Source: Tillus elongatus
Lineage: Eukaryota; Arthropoda; Insecta; Coleoptera; Cleridae
Assembly (NCBI GenBank): GCA_964006375.1
Contig: OZ023264.1
Location: 10,426,225 to 10,490,224 of the forward strand
Direction: 5' to 3'
Length of the DNA stretch: 64,000 nucleotides
Of this stretch, positions 27,945-43,465 are shown one piece after another. Position 1 is the first letter of the stretch. Every line of letters begins with the position of its first letter. The notes beneath the pieces are model-generated. The model was not told where the DNA came from and made no database searches. It saw nothing but the letters and a program-made list of their open reading frames with translations. The translations under genes and the position numbers were made by a program.

Positions 27945-29888
27945 GATCACTATTCTTGGTGACTTCAATGTACAAGATAAGGAATGGCTAGGATTTAAAA
28001 AACCGATCCATACGGGAGGGCAGCGGAGGCCTTTGCAGTCAGCAATTCTTTAGCCAATATGGTTCAGCAACCTACTTACTTTCCTCGCATCCCAACACAC
28101 AGCTCAAATCGCTTGGATTCCTTCTTACTACAAAACCTGAATGCTATAAGACATCAGCCACCGCCCCCCTTGGTCGCTCAGATCACTGCATGGTCACTGC
28201 TTCCTGCGCAATGCAACCCGAGGTCACACAGTCATCACACACACGTATCGTTTGGCACTACAACTCCACATACTGGGCGAAATGCGGGATTACCTTTCCT
28301 CACTTCCATGGGCGTCTGTCTGCTCCTCACATCCTGACCTCTCTGATATCTCACAAAACGTCACCGAAATTATCCAAGCTGGCATGGAATTATTTATTCC
28401 ATGTACAAAAAACCCAGAAACAATAGAGGTATATGCGCTAGTCACTGGAAAACTGCTCAAATACAACCCGTCCCCAAGAAAGGATTCAAAGCGCTTTCTA
28501 GCAACTACAGGCCTATTTCTCTCCTTTCAGTCGTCTCTAAAGTGATGGAAAAGTATATAAACACCGATTTACTAAAATTTCTTGAAAAACACAGTCTAAT
28601 ACAGGTCAGGCAGTATGCATTCCGTCAGCGCAGATCAACTGCCAACATCCTTTCCTTTGTCACCCATTCTTGGAACAAGTCTATGGAACCTCACGGTGAA
28701 TTCCAGATTGTCGCTCTAGACATATCCAAACCATTCGACCAGGTCTGGCCTCAGTGCTGCTTAATAAATTTCCGGCCTATGGCGTACCACCAAAATTCTG
28801 TACCTGGATAGCAAATTTCCCCCCCAACCGGAGCATTTCTGTAGTCATGGATGGCCATTGGTCTAAGCTGTATCCAATTAATGCAGGAGTCTCTTAATGT
28901 TCAGCTTTAGCCCCTACTTTGTTTCTTCTCCAGATCAATGACCTCCTCTCTAGCACATCCAACCTTGTTCACAGTTACGCGGACTACATCACCCTGCACT
29001 CAACTATAAAATATTCTAAGCCTGCCTCTTTAGCCCAATTAGATGTGGATCGCAGACTCATGGAGGGTTATGTCTCTGTGAATCTCCAAAATATATTAGA
29101 CTGGGGAAGTAGAAATCTCGTACAATTCAACTCCACCAAATCTCAGTCTTGCTTTCTATCTCATACGAGATACACCAGCCCTAGACCCATCACAATGAAC
29201 AACCAAGTTATTCAAAGTCCTTTTCACTTGTTGGCATTTCTATGGATCTAAATCTCTATTGGCATCAACATGTCACATCAATTGCAAAAGCGCCTGCTAA
29301 GAAATTAGGTCTCCTCTTCCGGGCTCGCTTATACTTTTCACCAGCTAATCTCTATACCTTATATACTTCACAAATAAGGCCAAACCTCGAATGCTGCTCC
29401 AACATCTGGGGTTCCCCTCCCGTTCTACACTCGCTATCCTGGACTCCATTCAGAAGAGAGCTATACGTCTCATCGGTGACACTACCCTTACGCAAAGGCT
29501 GCCATCTCTTGCCCACTGACATGCCGTTAGTGACATCCCTCTCTTTTATAGATATCTGCACGGGCACTGCTCAGAGGAGCTTTCTTCCATAGTTCCCCCA
29601 CCTGCTGCTTTCAACAAATCTACCAGGGGAACAGAGCGAATGTACCGTTTTACTCTCCAGGTCACCAGACATAGAACATCTTGTTATCCCCGCTCTTCTT
29701 GTCCCGAGGACTTCCAAGTTGTGGAATTCCTTGCCGGCACATGTTTTTCCTTCTCCTCCGAACCTCCAAACCTTCAAGTCCAGAATTAACAAGGTGCCTC
29801 TTTCCTCCTTGTCGGAACCCACGGTACGAAAGTATTTAGGCTGTAAGCCCTCGTGGTGTGTTGTTGAAATTTAAAAAAAAATCAGCAA
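27945..29888 (+). pseudogene. Jockey-clade LINE, 5'-truncated and frameshifted
   Basis: It starts inside the endonuclease (ITILGDFNVQDKEWLG, then GRSDHCMV). The reverse transcriptase contains NYRPISLLSVVSKVMEKYI, the ALDISKPFD motif where KAFD is usual, and SYADYITLHS where the catalytic YADD is expected, so the catalytic D is replaced. The thumb and C-terminus follow in shifted frames (LGLLFRARLYFSPANLYTLY), then a 3' UTR that also occurs at 7617-7875. Several frameshifts make it inactive. Confidence 0.8.
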
Positions 29889-30144
29889 AGACCAGGCTAT
29901 TCTTAATAATTCATCAAAGACAAAAATAATTTAAACTCGTTTAAAAATTATTCACCGTTGGAGTTGCAAGAACGTATTTCATTAATTGTAATAAGAAATG
30001 TGCTGATAGTTAATATTTTGTTGGTTTGTAAACAAAAAATTGACTATCGGAACATTTTTTATCGGAATGAGAGAAATGCGGTTTATTCTTTCAGTTTGTC
30101 GGTAGGTTTGATACTTGATAGTACTACCGAAAAATAATTTCACA

Positions 30145-31185
30145 ATGGTGTATTCTGTAGAAGCAAGAGTTGAAATAATTACTCTTTTTTTCAAAAACGA
30201 TTACTGTGCCAACCGTACCGTAAATTTGTTTAATGAACGACATCCGAACAGACATGTTAACAGAAAATACATTTTGGAGTTAGTTGCAAAGTTTCGACAA
30301 AGTGGTTCAGTAGCCAACAAGAAACGGGATCCTGAACGTGAATTTCCGGTTAGAAATGAGACTACTGAGATTGAAGTTTTAGGACAAATTGCTCCAGACC
30401 CAACTTTGAGCCCGAGAAAATTGGCCACTGTTTCAAACATCAAAAGAAGAACTATTCAATGAATATTAAGCATCATAAATTTCACCCGTATAAAATTCAT
30501 CTTGTACAACAACTGAATGAAGATTGTTTTTATCGGCGGCTGGAGTGTTGTGAAGTTATGACTGCACGAATAGCTGATAACTGGAACTTTCTGTTCAATA
30601 TCTGTTTTACAGAGTGTTTTATTAAACTCTACGGTCAATCGTCATAATTATCGTTATTGGGCAGATAATAATCCAAAAAATCTTCACGAAGTCCACACTC
30701 AAACTCCACAGAAATTGAATGTCTGGACTGGAATTTTTGATGACCGTTTAATCGGACCAATTTTTCTTGATGGCAATTTGAGTGGCAAAACGTATTTGGA
30801 GTTACTAGAAGATATCGTTTACCCTCTACTAATTGACATTGTTGAAAATGATGATCGCTATCAAGAAAATCAATTATTTTCCTCAACGTGTTAGGAAGTT
30901 TTTGAACAGAGAGTTTCCAGGACAATTGATTGGGCGTAGAGGTGCTATTGAGTAGCCCTCTAGATCACCGGATTTAACTCCTTTAGACTTCTGTCTATGG
31001 GGCCATTTGAAGAGTAGAATTTACGCAACAGATCCGGAGTCTCTGGAATAATTACGACGACGCATTGTTGAAGAATGCCGTCTAATAACTCCACAAATGC
31101 TCCAGAATATCAGAGCTCGTTTTGAACAAAATTTGTACTTTTGTATGGAAGCTGGTAGTCAACAATTTCAACCCTTACTTAACTA
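30145..31185 (+). pseudogene. Mariner-type transposase #3, broken
   Basis: The first 105 codons are open: an HTH of the DUF4817-like type (MVYSVEARVEIITLFFKND...RHPNRHVNRKYI, FRQSGSVANKKR). Downstream pieces include YRYWADNN, KLNVWTGIFDDRLIGPIFL and SRSPDLTPLDFCLWGHLK-like sequence in shifted frames. The frames break at 30462, 30640 and about 30890. It is inactive. Confidence 0.8.
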
Positions 31186-31568
31186 AATAAACATTTTTGA
31201 ACGTTTGGTTTTGTTTTTTAGGTTTTTTTTACGAAAAAATTACTAATTAGTACATTTATTATCACAATGAATGAAATGCGTTCTTGCAACTCCAACTGTG
31301 AATAATTTTTACACGAGTTGATAAAACTTCCAAAAAAGTAGTGTGCTGAATTCAGAAAAGACAGAGCTTTCAAACGATGTAACACTCGACCCATGTTCCC
31401 TATTTAAAATATAAGGGTTGTTATCACAACCCTTAAGGGGTTGATGTGACAAAGTTAAGTTTAATGTCAAAACATGTCCCCCTCATATTAAAATTGACGT
31501 GTTTCAGCGTTTCTGTAAAAAAAATTCCTTGGACGCAAATCGGTCTGTTTAGTTTTCAATGCGCCAGC

Positions 31569-31571
<3 letters not shown>

Positions 31572-31644
<73 letters not shown>
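31572..31644. repeat. (TA)n microsatellite
   Basis: Right-hand continuation of the array split by mariner #3. Confidence 0.95.
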
Positions 31645-31647
<3 letters not shown>

Positions 31648-32216
31648 CCAATCGTCACTCTTAATAAAAAAAAACTTTACAACCAATTATATCTTTGATT
31701 TTGTCCGATATGTGTCAGTAAAAAACAATTGGTACTCATGGTACACTCAATTTCGCCGCCCCTACGTTTAATAATAGTTATACTATAATAATAATCCTTT
31801 TTTATCCCATTCAGATACATTATACATGGCGATGCAAATTCAAGCCTTATCATGGGATCTCGCTTATTTTTAGAGATAGAGGGTATGTTTGAATTCTGCA
31901 AACTTGCTAAATTGTGTGGTCTTTGTCGACTTTCGTTCAATGAATTGTCAAAAAACGGAAAAATGCTATTTTTGATTTTCGCATCTAGCTCATTTATTTT
32001 AACTCTTATAAAGAAACTAAAAACGCATTCTCATAGCCATTTCCAGCTGATAACACACTTCAGATTTTCAAAGTCAACAATGTCTCGCCTTCTTTGAGAC
32101 ATCATCAACTTTCTAATTTCTTGCACTTTGGAAACTAAGCATAAAGTTCTCCAAACATCTTTCTTTCAAATATTTTACCTTACTTTAATAAAAGCGCTGT
32201 TTAAATATGTTTGTAG
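31645..32216. other. End of intron 2: no feature seen
   Basis: Low-complexity intronic sequence ending in the TATGTTTGTAG acceptor of exon 3. Confidence 0.4.
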
Positions 32217-32411
32217 AAACAACCGGAACAAGACGATGCGTATATTGACTTTGACAAAAATAGCTATGATGATCTACTAGGTGAGATAGAATATGCCCAA
32301 GAGCAGTTGGAGCCACTTTTGGAATTAGGCTTTGATACAACAATGACAAAAGAACTCTACGACGAAGAATTTGAGGAACTGTACCAAATAGTTGCAGGAA
32401 AAAATTTACTG
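32217..32411 (+). CDS. Gene A exon 3
   Basis: Acceptor TTTGTAG|AAACAA, 65 codons, donor TTACTG|GTAAGT, phase 0 at both ends. It is very acidic (KQPEQDDAYIDFDKNSYDD..., then ELYDEEFEELYQ) and predicted to be helical. There is no recognised domain and no cysteine. Confidence 0.75.
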
Positions 32412-32633
32412 GTAAGTAAACTAAAATATTATAGTAAAATAAGTGCACTTTGGAGAACCCCAACTCATTAGAATACATATTTTTTAAACCCGTTGCTAAA
32501 GGAACGGACAATGATGAGGGATAACAGGGAAGTTATTTTACACGCTTGTATTAGATAATGCTAAACATGGTACTTTCTAATTAGTATTTCATGAGCTCAA
32601 GAAAGAACCTAATTTAAAGTTATCGGTGTGATA

Positions 32634-32634
<1 letters not shown>

Positions 32635-32716
<82 letters not shown>
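32635..32716. repeat. (TA)n microsatellite
   Basis: Intron 3 of gene A. It follows a short TA-HINE-like GTTATCGGTGTGATAC lead-in. Confidence 0.95.
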
Positions 32717-32718
<2 letters not shown>

Positions 32719-32829
32719 GCATCCAGGTTTAACGAGGAGTCAAGGGAACAGCAGCAATACCACGTAAAAAAACAGATGTCGTTATATCAGAACTAAGAAG
32801 TAACTACAAAAAGTGTAGGCATGTACATA

Positions 32830-32947
<118 letters not shown>

Positions 32948-33179
32948 TGTACAAACCGGACTACTCCCCTGTAACTCTTTCCATCAATCTTGAAAATCAA
33001 CTGTAACTGCCTAGTGTGAATGAATAACTTTATTCGCATAAAAAACACATCACTCTATATACTGTACATTATTACTTAATCTAACTTTATACACATCATA
33101 AAAAGTAGTCTGTGATTTTCGTTTATACTGTTGGTTTTTCTTTTTCCTGCTTTTCCAAAAAAAATTATATGGAAGTTAA

Positions 33180-33730
33180 TAGACTTAGCTCATTCTCTGA
33201 GTTTGAGGTCCTCTAAAAATATTCTAAGCTTCTCTGCGAAATCTATTGCATCTTGCAGTGAAACGTTGGTGCATTGAGGCCAATCAGATGTGACTTCCTT
33301 ATTTAGAAATTTAGCTTCCCTAGAAAGTTTGCCTGAATTAATTGAACATATTTGTTTAAAATGAGAAATCCAGCTTGTAAACAACACTGCAAATTCTCTC
33401 CATATCTCATTTCTCTACCAAGAGAAACAGCTTTCTCCTGGAGAAATAGACCACTTATAGTAATCATTCTGTGCCTCTGATATTTGAACCAATCAAACAT
33501 TGCTTTGTTTAAGTTCTACATGTCGGTTGTTTTCAGACATTTTCTCTTGTTGTCAATAGTATTGGAACCACTAGCCTAGACAATAGCATTTTCGCACTTT
33601 AAAATTATTGATAATGTAGACAATGCAATACCGTACAAACATCACTTTTCTTCGTTCCCGTGTTCACTTGTTTTCAAAATGACATTTTCTCTTCAACGGT
33701 AAGGCGTTTTCTTTTAATACCGGACGCGGT
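33180..33730 (-). pseudogene. Pogo/Tigger (CENP-B-like) transposase fragment
   Basis: On the - strand: SGIKRKRLTVEEKMSF resembles the first CENP-B HTH. AMFDWFKYQRHRMITISGLF followed by LQEKA is the typical second HTH (Tc5/CENP-B type). A decayed stretch with many stops follows. The DDE catalytic domain is absent. Short inverted ACTGTACATT sequences near 33062 and 33837 might be its termini, without a clear TA duplication on the right. Confidence 0.6.
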
Positions 33731-33934
33731 GTATAAACAATACTCTATATACCTGCCGCAAACGCGCGGTGATCAAAAACTGATAGGAATAAGGCGCAAG
33801 TCTCAAAAATTAAACAGGAAAACTAAAATCCACACAAATGTACAGTTGTAACGAACTAACGACCGTTGATTTCAAGTGGTAAGAGGGACTCTTGTTGAAA
33901 TGCCGTTGATTCCATTGTATTTATTTGTTTTCAG

Positions 33935-34117
33935 TATGCTAGCCGTGGGGGATTTGCTTCGATGTTCAATGAAACAATCAATAATGCATCTCCAGAAGAA
34001 ATCGAAGCATTCATCAAGGCTCATCATCAAAGACACACCTACGACACTGCTGTTTTAAGGTACGATGAGGATGGGAAGTTCATTCCCGAAAAATCTAACA
34101 TCGTAACGCCGCTGATA
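33935..34117 (+). CDS. Gene A exon 4
   Basis: Acceptor TTGTTTTCAG|TATGCT, 61 codons, donor CTGATA|GTAAGT. Includes FASMFNETINNASPEEIEAF (two sequons) and RYDEDGKFIPEKSNIVTP. Phase 0 again. Confidence 0.75.
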
Positions 34118-34337
34118 GTAAGTATTTTTCTTTAATGTTTGTTGGAAGCAGCTTAAATTTTTTGGTTACATCTTGAAAAAGCCCAACCCCCTTTTTTAAT
34201 TTTTTTCCCTACCTTAATTATCTCAAATGAAACCTGCAATTTATTGAGTTGAAATTTTAGAATTTATGTGAATATAATAGACTTTTAACCAAATATTTTG
34301 TAGCGGCTTTTTTATTTCTCTACTGTTTTTTTTTCCT

Positions 34338-37246
34338 TAGGACTCGTCCGCTTCTTTGCCGCACCCAGAGCGCTGCAGCCTTTGGCTTATTGTGCATGCC
34401 CGTCGTCATTTCTAGTCCACACATTCCAAAATTACTGTGCCTTGAACTAGTCTGCACAGCAATTGGTGGGGTGAAGTTTTATATTGCTTTGTCTCGGGTC
34501 TAGAGTGACCGTAGATCAGTTGTCTTTTGCAGTCCAGAGCTTTACACTCGCACAAGATATGCTGTGCTGATTCCTTCCCCTCACCGCAGTCTGCATGCCA
34601 GGTCCCCCTCGAACCGCCCCATTTTATGCAGGTGTGTCCTGACAGCCATGTGTCCCATCAAAAGTCCCTCTATGTTCCTGAGCTGTCCTCTGCTAAGGTG
34701 TAGCAGCTCCACAGCTCTCTTTGAACTGGGTTCCTCAATTACTGACTTCCCATAACTGAGCCCTGGACAATCTGCGCAGTACACTTTGTGTTCGTTTCTG
34801 ACCCAGGACTTAATGGCTCCCCTGGCAGTGCTCTTTGTCACGCCCAGAACCAGAGCTTTGCACTCGCTCAAGATGTTCTGGGCTGATTCCTCTCCCTCGC
34901 CGCAGAGTCTGCATGCGAGGTCCCGCTCGAACCGCCTCAATGTATGCAGGTGTTTCTTGACGGCCATGTGTCCCGTCAAGAAACGTGTTATGTTTCTAAG
35001 CTGTCATCTGCTAAGATTTAGCAGCTCCACGACTCTCTTTGAACTGGGTTCATCAATTACTGACTTCCCATGTCGGAGCCCTGGACAGTCTGCCCTGTAC
35101 ACCTTGTGTTCGTTTCTGGCCCAGGACTTAATGGCTTCCAAGCCGTGCTCTTTGTCACGCCCAGAACCGGTTCTGGTCCCATAAATGGTTCTGCTGACCC
35201 TCTCTTTGCGAGACTGTCAGCTTCTTCATTGCCTTTGACCCCCGAGGGACCCGGCACCCAGAAGAGGGTGACCTCATTCTGTCCAGCCAGGTCGCTCATC
35301 TCGTCTCGGCATTCACTTACCAGCCTGGAATTTACCCGTGCGCTACTTGGGGTATTAAGGGCTGCTTGGCTGTCTGTGGCTATGAGGATCCGCTTGTGGG
35401 TGTAGCTCCTCCTCTTGTTCTTTCGCACGCAGTGTAAGATGGCATACATTTCATCCTGAGAGACCGTTGCATGACCTCCGAGGGAAATACTGTGCTATAC
35501 CATACCGTTAATGGTTTGTCATCCACCTGCGCTGCTACCCTCCATCAGCTGCTCCAATTCCTTTGGTGGAGGTGGGTCCGTGCTGTCCCCTGGCAGATAG
35601 GCCCATCCAGCAGTAAGGTCCTTCGGCCCATCCGCTCCTCCACATTGGATTTTGATCGTTACCAGGTCCCTGGAACAGAAATTCATTCAGAAACTCTGTC
35701 CCTTCCCTGACAAAAATGCCAGCTCTCGGGTTCTCGTTGGATCTGCTGTAGATGTCCTTTATAGGAGTATGGTTCCTGGATGAGGACCACATCCGTGTTC
35801 CTCAGAGCCATCAGTAGTCCGGCTGTGGCTGCCCTACTGTGTTTGAGGTTGGCGTGAAGGAACCTAAGCGCCGAGGGACCCGGCACCCAGATGAGGGTGA
35901 CCTCGTTCTGTCCAGCCAGGTCGCTCATCTCGTCTCGGCATTCACTTACCAGCCTGAAATTTACCCGTGCGCTACTTGGGGTATTAAGGGCTGCCTGGCT
36001 GTCTGTGGCTATGAGGATCCGCTTGTGGGTGTAGCTCCTCCTCTTGTTCTCTCGCACACAGTGTAAGATGGCGTACATTTCATCCTGAAAGACCGTTGCA
36101 TGACCTCCGAGGAAAATACTGCGCCATACCATGCCGTTGATGGTTTGTCATCCACCTGCGCTGCTACCATCCATCAGCTGCTCCAATTCCTTTGGTGGAG
36201 ATGGGTCCGTGCTGTCCCCTGGCAGATAGGCCGATCCAGCAGTACGGTCCTTCGGCCCATCCGCTCCTCCACATTGGATTTTGATCGTTACCAGGTTGCT
36301 TTCCCAGTGGGCGAGAGCTAACCCTTCCCTGGCCCCAGAATGCCTTGAAGAAGGTTTCTTCAATGGCTCTGTAAGACGCCTGGTCGTTCGAGAAGGCGAG
36401 AATCTGTCTTTTCTTCTCTGTTTTCCTGCTTAGTACCTACCGGTGTTGTATCCCCAGTTAAGGGTTCTGGATCTTCAGTCTTCTGATCACCATCTCTTGC
36501 GGGACGGTTGCAGGGATCCGTACCAGGACCTTGTGTCCCTTTGGGTGTTCCTTGGGCTCGAGGAATGTGAAGTCTGCCCGCTCCCAAATCTGACCAAGGC
36601 TCCCAATCGCTTTCCGCAATCAATCTCCGACTGCGGGCCGGCACAGGTTATCCAGAGGATGCCCCCCGCCAAGCACGCCTGGTGGAACTGAGGCGGGCTC
36701 TCCCCTTCCTGAAGAGAGTCCACCGCAACCTGGAATAGTTCCGCCTTCCCCAGGTCTAGCGTGACCTGAGGTTAGCGTCTATCAATCACCGCCATCCCGA
36801 GGCCCTCCGCAGCCTCCCTATACGATCCAGTCTGCGCCGGTGTTCCGGCCCTGGCCCTTTTGGGACGTCTGTCTGTAGTAGGCGTGCTAGGGTCCGTGAG
36901 CGGCCTCTTCTGACTTGCACTCCCCTCTTGCGCCCTTATAGGTTTCTCGACCATCCACGCCTCGTTCGCCAATTTCTGCGCTCTCCGGAGCTTATTTCTT
37001 TCCGCACCGGAAAGACGCTTGGACTGAAGACCACAGTCCCTCTACCCCTGCAGTTAGGTGCTCCCTGGTGGAGGTGCCACCAAATTCCGCGGACATCGCC
37101 GCCCACCGGTGGGACCCGGCCTCCAGCCTCGTATCTACGTCGGTCGTGAGACCTCTAAAGTCGGCGGACGCTGCCGCCCCCTGACTCGTCTCCGTTTCCG
37201 GAATCGACTCAAGGCACGAGCCTGTAGCCAAAGCCACTCCTCGATC
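34338..37246 (-). pseudogene. R1-clade LINE, rearranged (ORF1, endonuclease, RNase H)
   Basis: Read on the - strand, ORF1 pieces (36360-37246, with KRPLTDPSTPTTDRRPKRA and a CLAGGILWI segment) are followed by endonuclease pieces (LRFLHANLKHSRAATA, VVLIQEPYSYKG, YLPGDS). RNase H (RILIATDSQAAL; VTLFWVPGPSG; GNEEADSLAKRG) and the CCHC-type tail (CRLCGEGEESAQ) come next, and the 3' end lies near 34338. No reverse transcriptase is present. The blocks 35240-35668 and 35870-36295 are direct repeats, and at 35683-36132 RNase H reads straight into the endonuclease start. The rearrangement lies in intron 4 of gene A. Confidence 0.75.
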
Positions 37247-37640
37247 TTCATTGATTTTGGTTTCATTTATATGTATCTTCTTCATGTTGTTCCACGAGAA
37301 TGGACGAAATACTGTCTACACCATCAGCACCCCCTGTGTGGTGCAAGGCGGGTTACTCTGGAGGGTTGCCCGCTACTCGAGAGGTTCCGTTCACAACACC
37401 ATCACCCTGGTGCCATCAATCCCCTGGAACGGGTCACGTGACACCTTATTGGTTTTGGTTTTATTTATATTTAACTTCTTCATGTTGTTCCCACGAGAAG
37501 GGGGAAATACTGGCCACACCATCAGAACCCCCTGCGTGGTGCAAGGCGGGTTACTGTGGATGGTTGCCCGGTACTCCAGAGATTCCGTGCCCGACACCAT
37601 TACCCTGGTGCCATCCATCTCTAGGCACGGGTCACGTGAC
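37247..37640 (-). repeat. Two tandem ~195-bp units with CACGTG palindromes, R1 5' region
   Basis: 37247-37443 and 37448-37640 are direct repeats, each ending in GGGTCACGTGAC. Lying upstream of R1 ORF1 (- strand), they look like promoter/5'-UTR monomers of the LINE. The sequence to about 37850 probably belongs to the same element. Confidence 0.65.
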
Positions 37641-37850
37641 ATCGTGGATTGGGGGAGTTTTCTCGACCTCCACGTCTATATCCGTCATGTTTAGTTATAA
37701 GCAAGGTCACCTCGTGCAGGATGCGGCTCTTCACCGCGCATGATGGTCTTGAGTAAAGCTTCATCGAAAGCTCATGTTGCTGTTTCAACTTCCTCAGCTT
37801 GTCCCCTGGAGTCCTTTGGCCCCCGACTCCTCGACCACGACTCATATATT

Positions 37851-39240
<1,390 letters not shown>

Positions 39241-39350
39241 TTATGGTTTTTGTTTCAGTTTCCAGCCACAGTGTCCAACCTCAGTCTTTTATTATATTTG
39301 TGATTGAGAGTCTGCGTTTTTTCCTATGTAATTGATTTTTTTTCTTTAAG

Positions 39351-39623
39351 GTAACCGTAAATGGAATTCAAGATAGTGCTCCCGTAAGAATTGTAGACAA
39401 GGTTGTTGAGGTGGTAGGCAAAGTGGCAGCTGCACATTTGGATGGTGACATCAGCCAACCTTTGTATGAAAAGCTTGGCGAAGACATTCCAGAATACGTC
39501 TGGGATGTAATAGAAAATCCAGACGAGTTTTATGTTTCCAGAGATTTTGGATTGTTTGTTACATATGATCCTATTGAAATAGACTATAGAAATGAATATT
39601 ACATTTATGGGAATAAGAAATGA
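39351..39623 (+). CDS. Gene A exon 5 (terminal)
   Basis: Acceptor TTTCTTTAAG|GTAACC, 90 codons and TGA at 39621-39623. Includes VRIVDKVVEVVGKVAAAHLD, LGEDIPEYVWDVIENP and a tyrosine-rich end (NEYYIYGNKK). No canonical AATAAA follows closely; AGTAAA variants lie at 39634 and 39644. There is no recognised domain. Confidence 0.75.
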   Translation, partial: VTVNGIQDSAPVRIVDKVVEVVGKVAAAHLDGDISQPLYEKLGEDIPEYVWDVIENPDEFYVSRDFGLFVTYDPIEIDYRNEYYIYGNKK

Positions 39624-39699
39624 TTTTGTATGTAGTAAATACAAGTAAAGTTTAGAAGTTAGGGTCTATTTATTTTAGAAGTCTATGAATGTAGAGTAG

Positions 39700-39810
39700 A
39701 CCCTGTGGTGAGCACTGATAAATACAATTTGGAGTACCTAATTCATCACAATACAGTTTTTAGATCGGACGATCGTTTCGGTAACAAAGTTGGGGTTATC
39801 AGATAGATAA
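39700..39810 (-). mobile_element. PLE terminus remnant
   Basis: Matches the variant at 21372-21445. On the - strand a degenerate hammerhead (CTGATAA, CGAAAC) is recognisable but not functional. Confidence 0.55.
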
Positions 39811-40088
39811 ATAAACTAAGGGAATAAAGACTAGAACTAATATTTTTATGTTACTTGCCAGGTAGTTGCGAAAAGCGTCCTCTAGGACGGTATACAGACA
39901 GACCCCCACTGTTGAGTGTTAAATCCCTGTAATTAAAACTGCATATCTCCCTTTGTAATACTGTGTGTCGTTATAAAGTATTCCTTCTCAGAAGAACACG
40001 CTTGTAATTAAGATAACAGTTCGAACAATGGGCTACATAGAACGGGACCTACTCTATTCATCGAACATTTTTGTTCAAATTTCTAACG

Positions 40089-42255
<2,167 letters not shown>

Positions 42256-42324
<69 letters not shown>
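42256..42324. repeat. (TA)n microsatellite, right of Tc1
   Basis: Continuation of the array at 40092-40188. Confidence 0.95.
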
Positions 42325-42326
<2 letters not shown>

Positions 42327-42770
42327 TGTATTGCTCAACATAACTGGGACAAAAATCATTTTTTATTGACTTGAGATTTTCTTTATCTACATAATGATAT
42401 TTATCCCAGTTATGTTGAGCAATACATGATTTCTCAATAGTGCCATATCTCAATTCCGCTAAATGTTCTTTAAGTCTAGTTTTGCTTTCTTAAAAATGCT
42501 AGTTAAACCTCTCGTAATTCGCGTTTCAAATGATAAACAAAAAACGGTTTTGTTTAGTTTATCTCTTCTGAGAGTCGTATATTCCGCTAACATTTTCTTT
42601 GTTTTATGTGTATTTACTAGTTTCTCCACTAACCAAATTGAGTAACCATTTTACTTAGCTACATTTTTAGTATATTCAAGTTCTCTGTTGTATCTTTCTT
42701 TATTTAAGCGAAACTGTATTAATCTATGGACCAGAAAATTAAAACTAGCTGTTTTTTTTTGTGGAAAACT
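42325..42770 (-). pseudogene. Penelope-like element fragment (RT tail and GIY-YIG part)
   Basis: On the - strand: RLIQFRLNKERYNRELEYTK, NGYSIWLVEKLVNTHKTKK, TRGLTSIFKKAKL, then HLAELRYGTIEKSCIAQHNW. This matches the C-terminal half of the PLE protein at 61518-62622, with the GIY core deleted. 42323-42428 also forms an inverted repeat around the ATTGCTCAACATAACTGGGA segment. Confidence 0.7.
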
Positions 42771-42949
42771 AAGGTGTCAGTCAATCGAAATGTAACTCAC
42801 AATAGTGGTTTCCTTTCTGTGGATCGACAAAACTGAGTTCAAAAAATATATAAACACAATACAAAAGCAGCGAAATGACGCTGTAGTAATCACAAAAACA
42901 AAAGTTACAAGCTGTCACCAAAATATACAGATAACCTTTAGTAAGCCCT
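42771..42949. other. Short unassigned stretch
   Basis: No gene or repeat recognised. Confidence 0.3.
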
Positions 42950-43460
42950 GGATATCAGAAGAACCGTGCCCTTAAATCCCTAATTTTGAGCGCTCTAAAA
43001 TCTGAGGGTAACTTGTTGAAGTATTTAATAGACATACAATGTGGACTAGATTCATATGTCGAAAAACTGTGAATCGGGTATTCGCGCTTCTTGTCGGATA
43101 CCCATGATTACCGCCTAGAAGTGTATAGACAGACAAGTTGAGTTTTGTGTACTGCAAAAGCCGTCATTATGCCAAGTTCAGTGAGCCACGTTCGGCACAT
43201 TGACTTGTGAGAAATATTTAATATTAATGTAGTAGCCCTTTTCTGAGGAACTAATAATCTATGCACCTCAGAATAGGTACCCCACACCTGTATAAAATAG
43301 CTTAATGCAGACTGAAAATAAGCAAAGTAATATGTGCGAACAGTTTCCAAACAGTACTCCTCAGTCTCCCAATCCCATAACAATAAGATGGACACTTGTG
43401 GCACAACCCATCGACATGATGGGTTCTGTTTCTAAGAACAGCAACCATAGCAGACACCAA
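42950..43460 (-). pseudogene. Non-LTR RT C-terminal fragment (Jockey/CR1-like)
   Basis: On the - strand: TYYFAYFQSALSYFIQVWG, QKRATTLILNI, CRTWLTELGIMTAFAVH, and an end YFNKLPSDFRALKIRDLRAR. This is the thumb/C-terminal region of LINE reverse transcriptases. It is a fragment only. Confidence 0.65.
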
Positions 43461-43465
43461 CAGCA

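Noticed and set aside
33876..34058. 60-residue + strand frame covering gene A exon 4
   Set aside because: It is in a different frame from the exon that has proper splice sites and joins in phase with its neighbours.
34564..35405. Cys/Ser/Pro-rich + strand frames opposite R1
   Set aside because: They are antisense to the R1 RNase H and tail, which fit a known family on the - strand.
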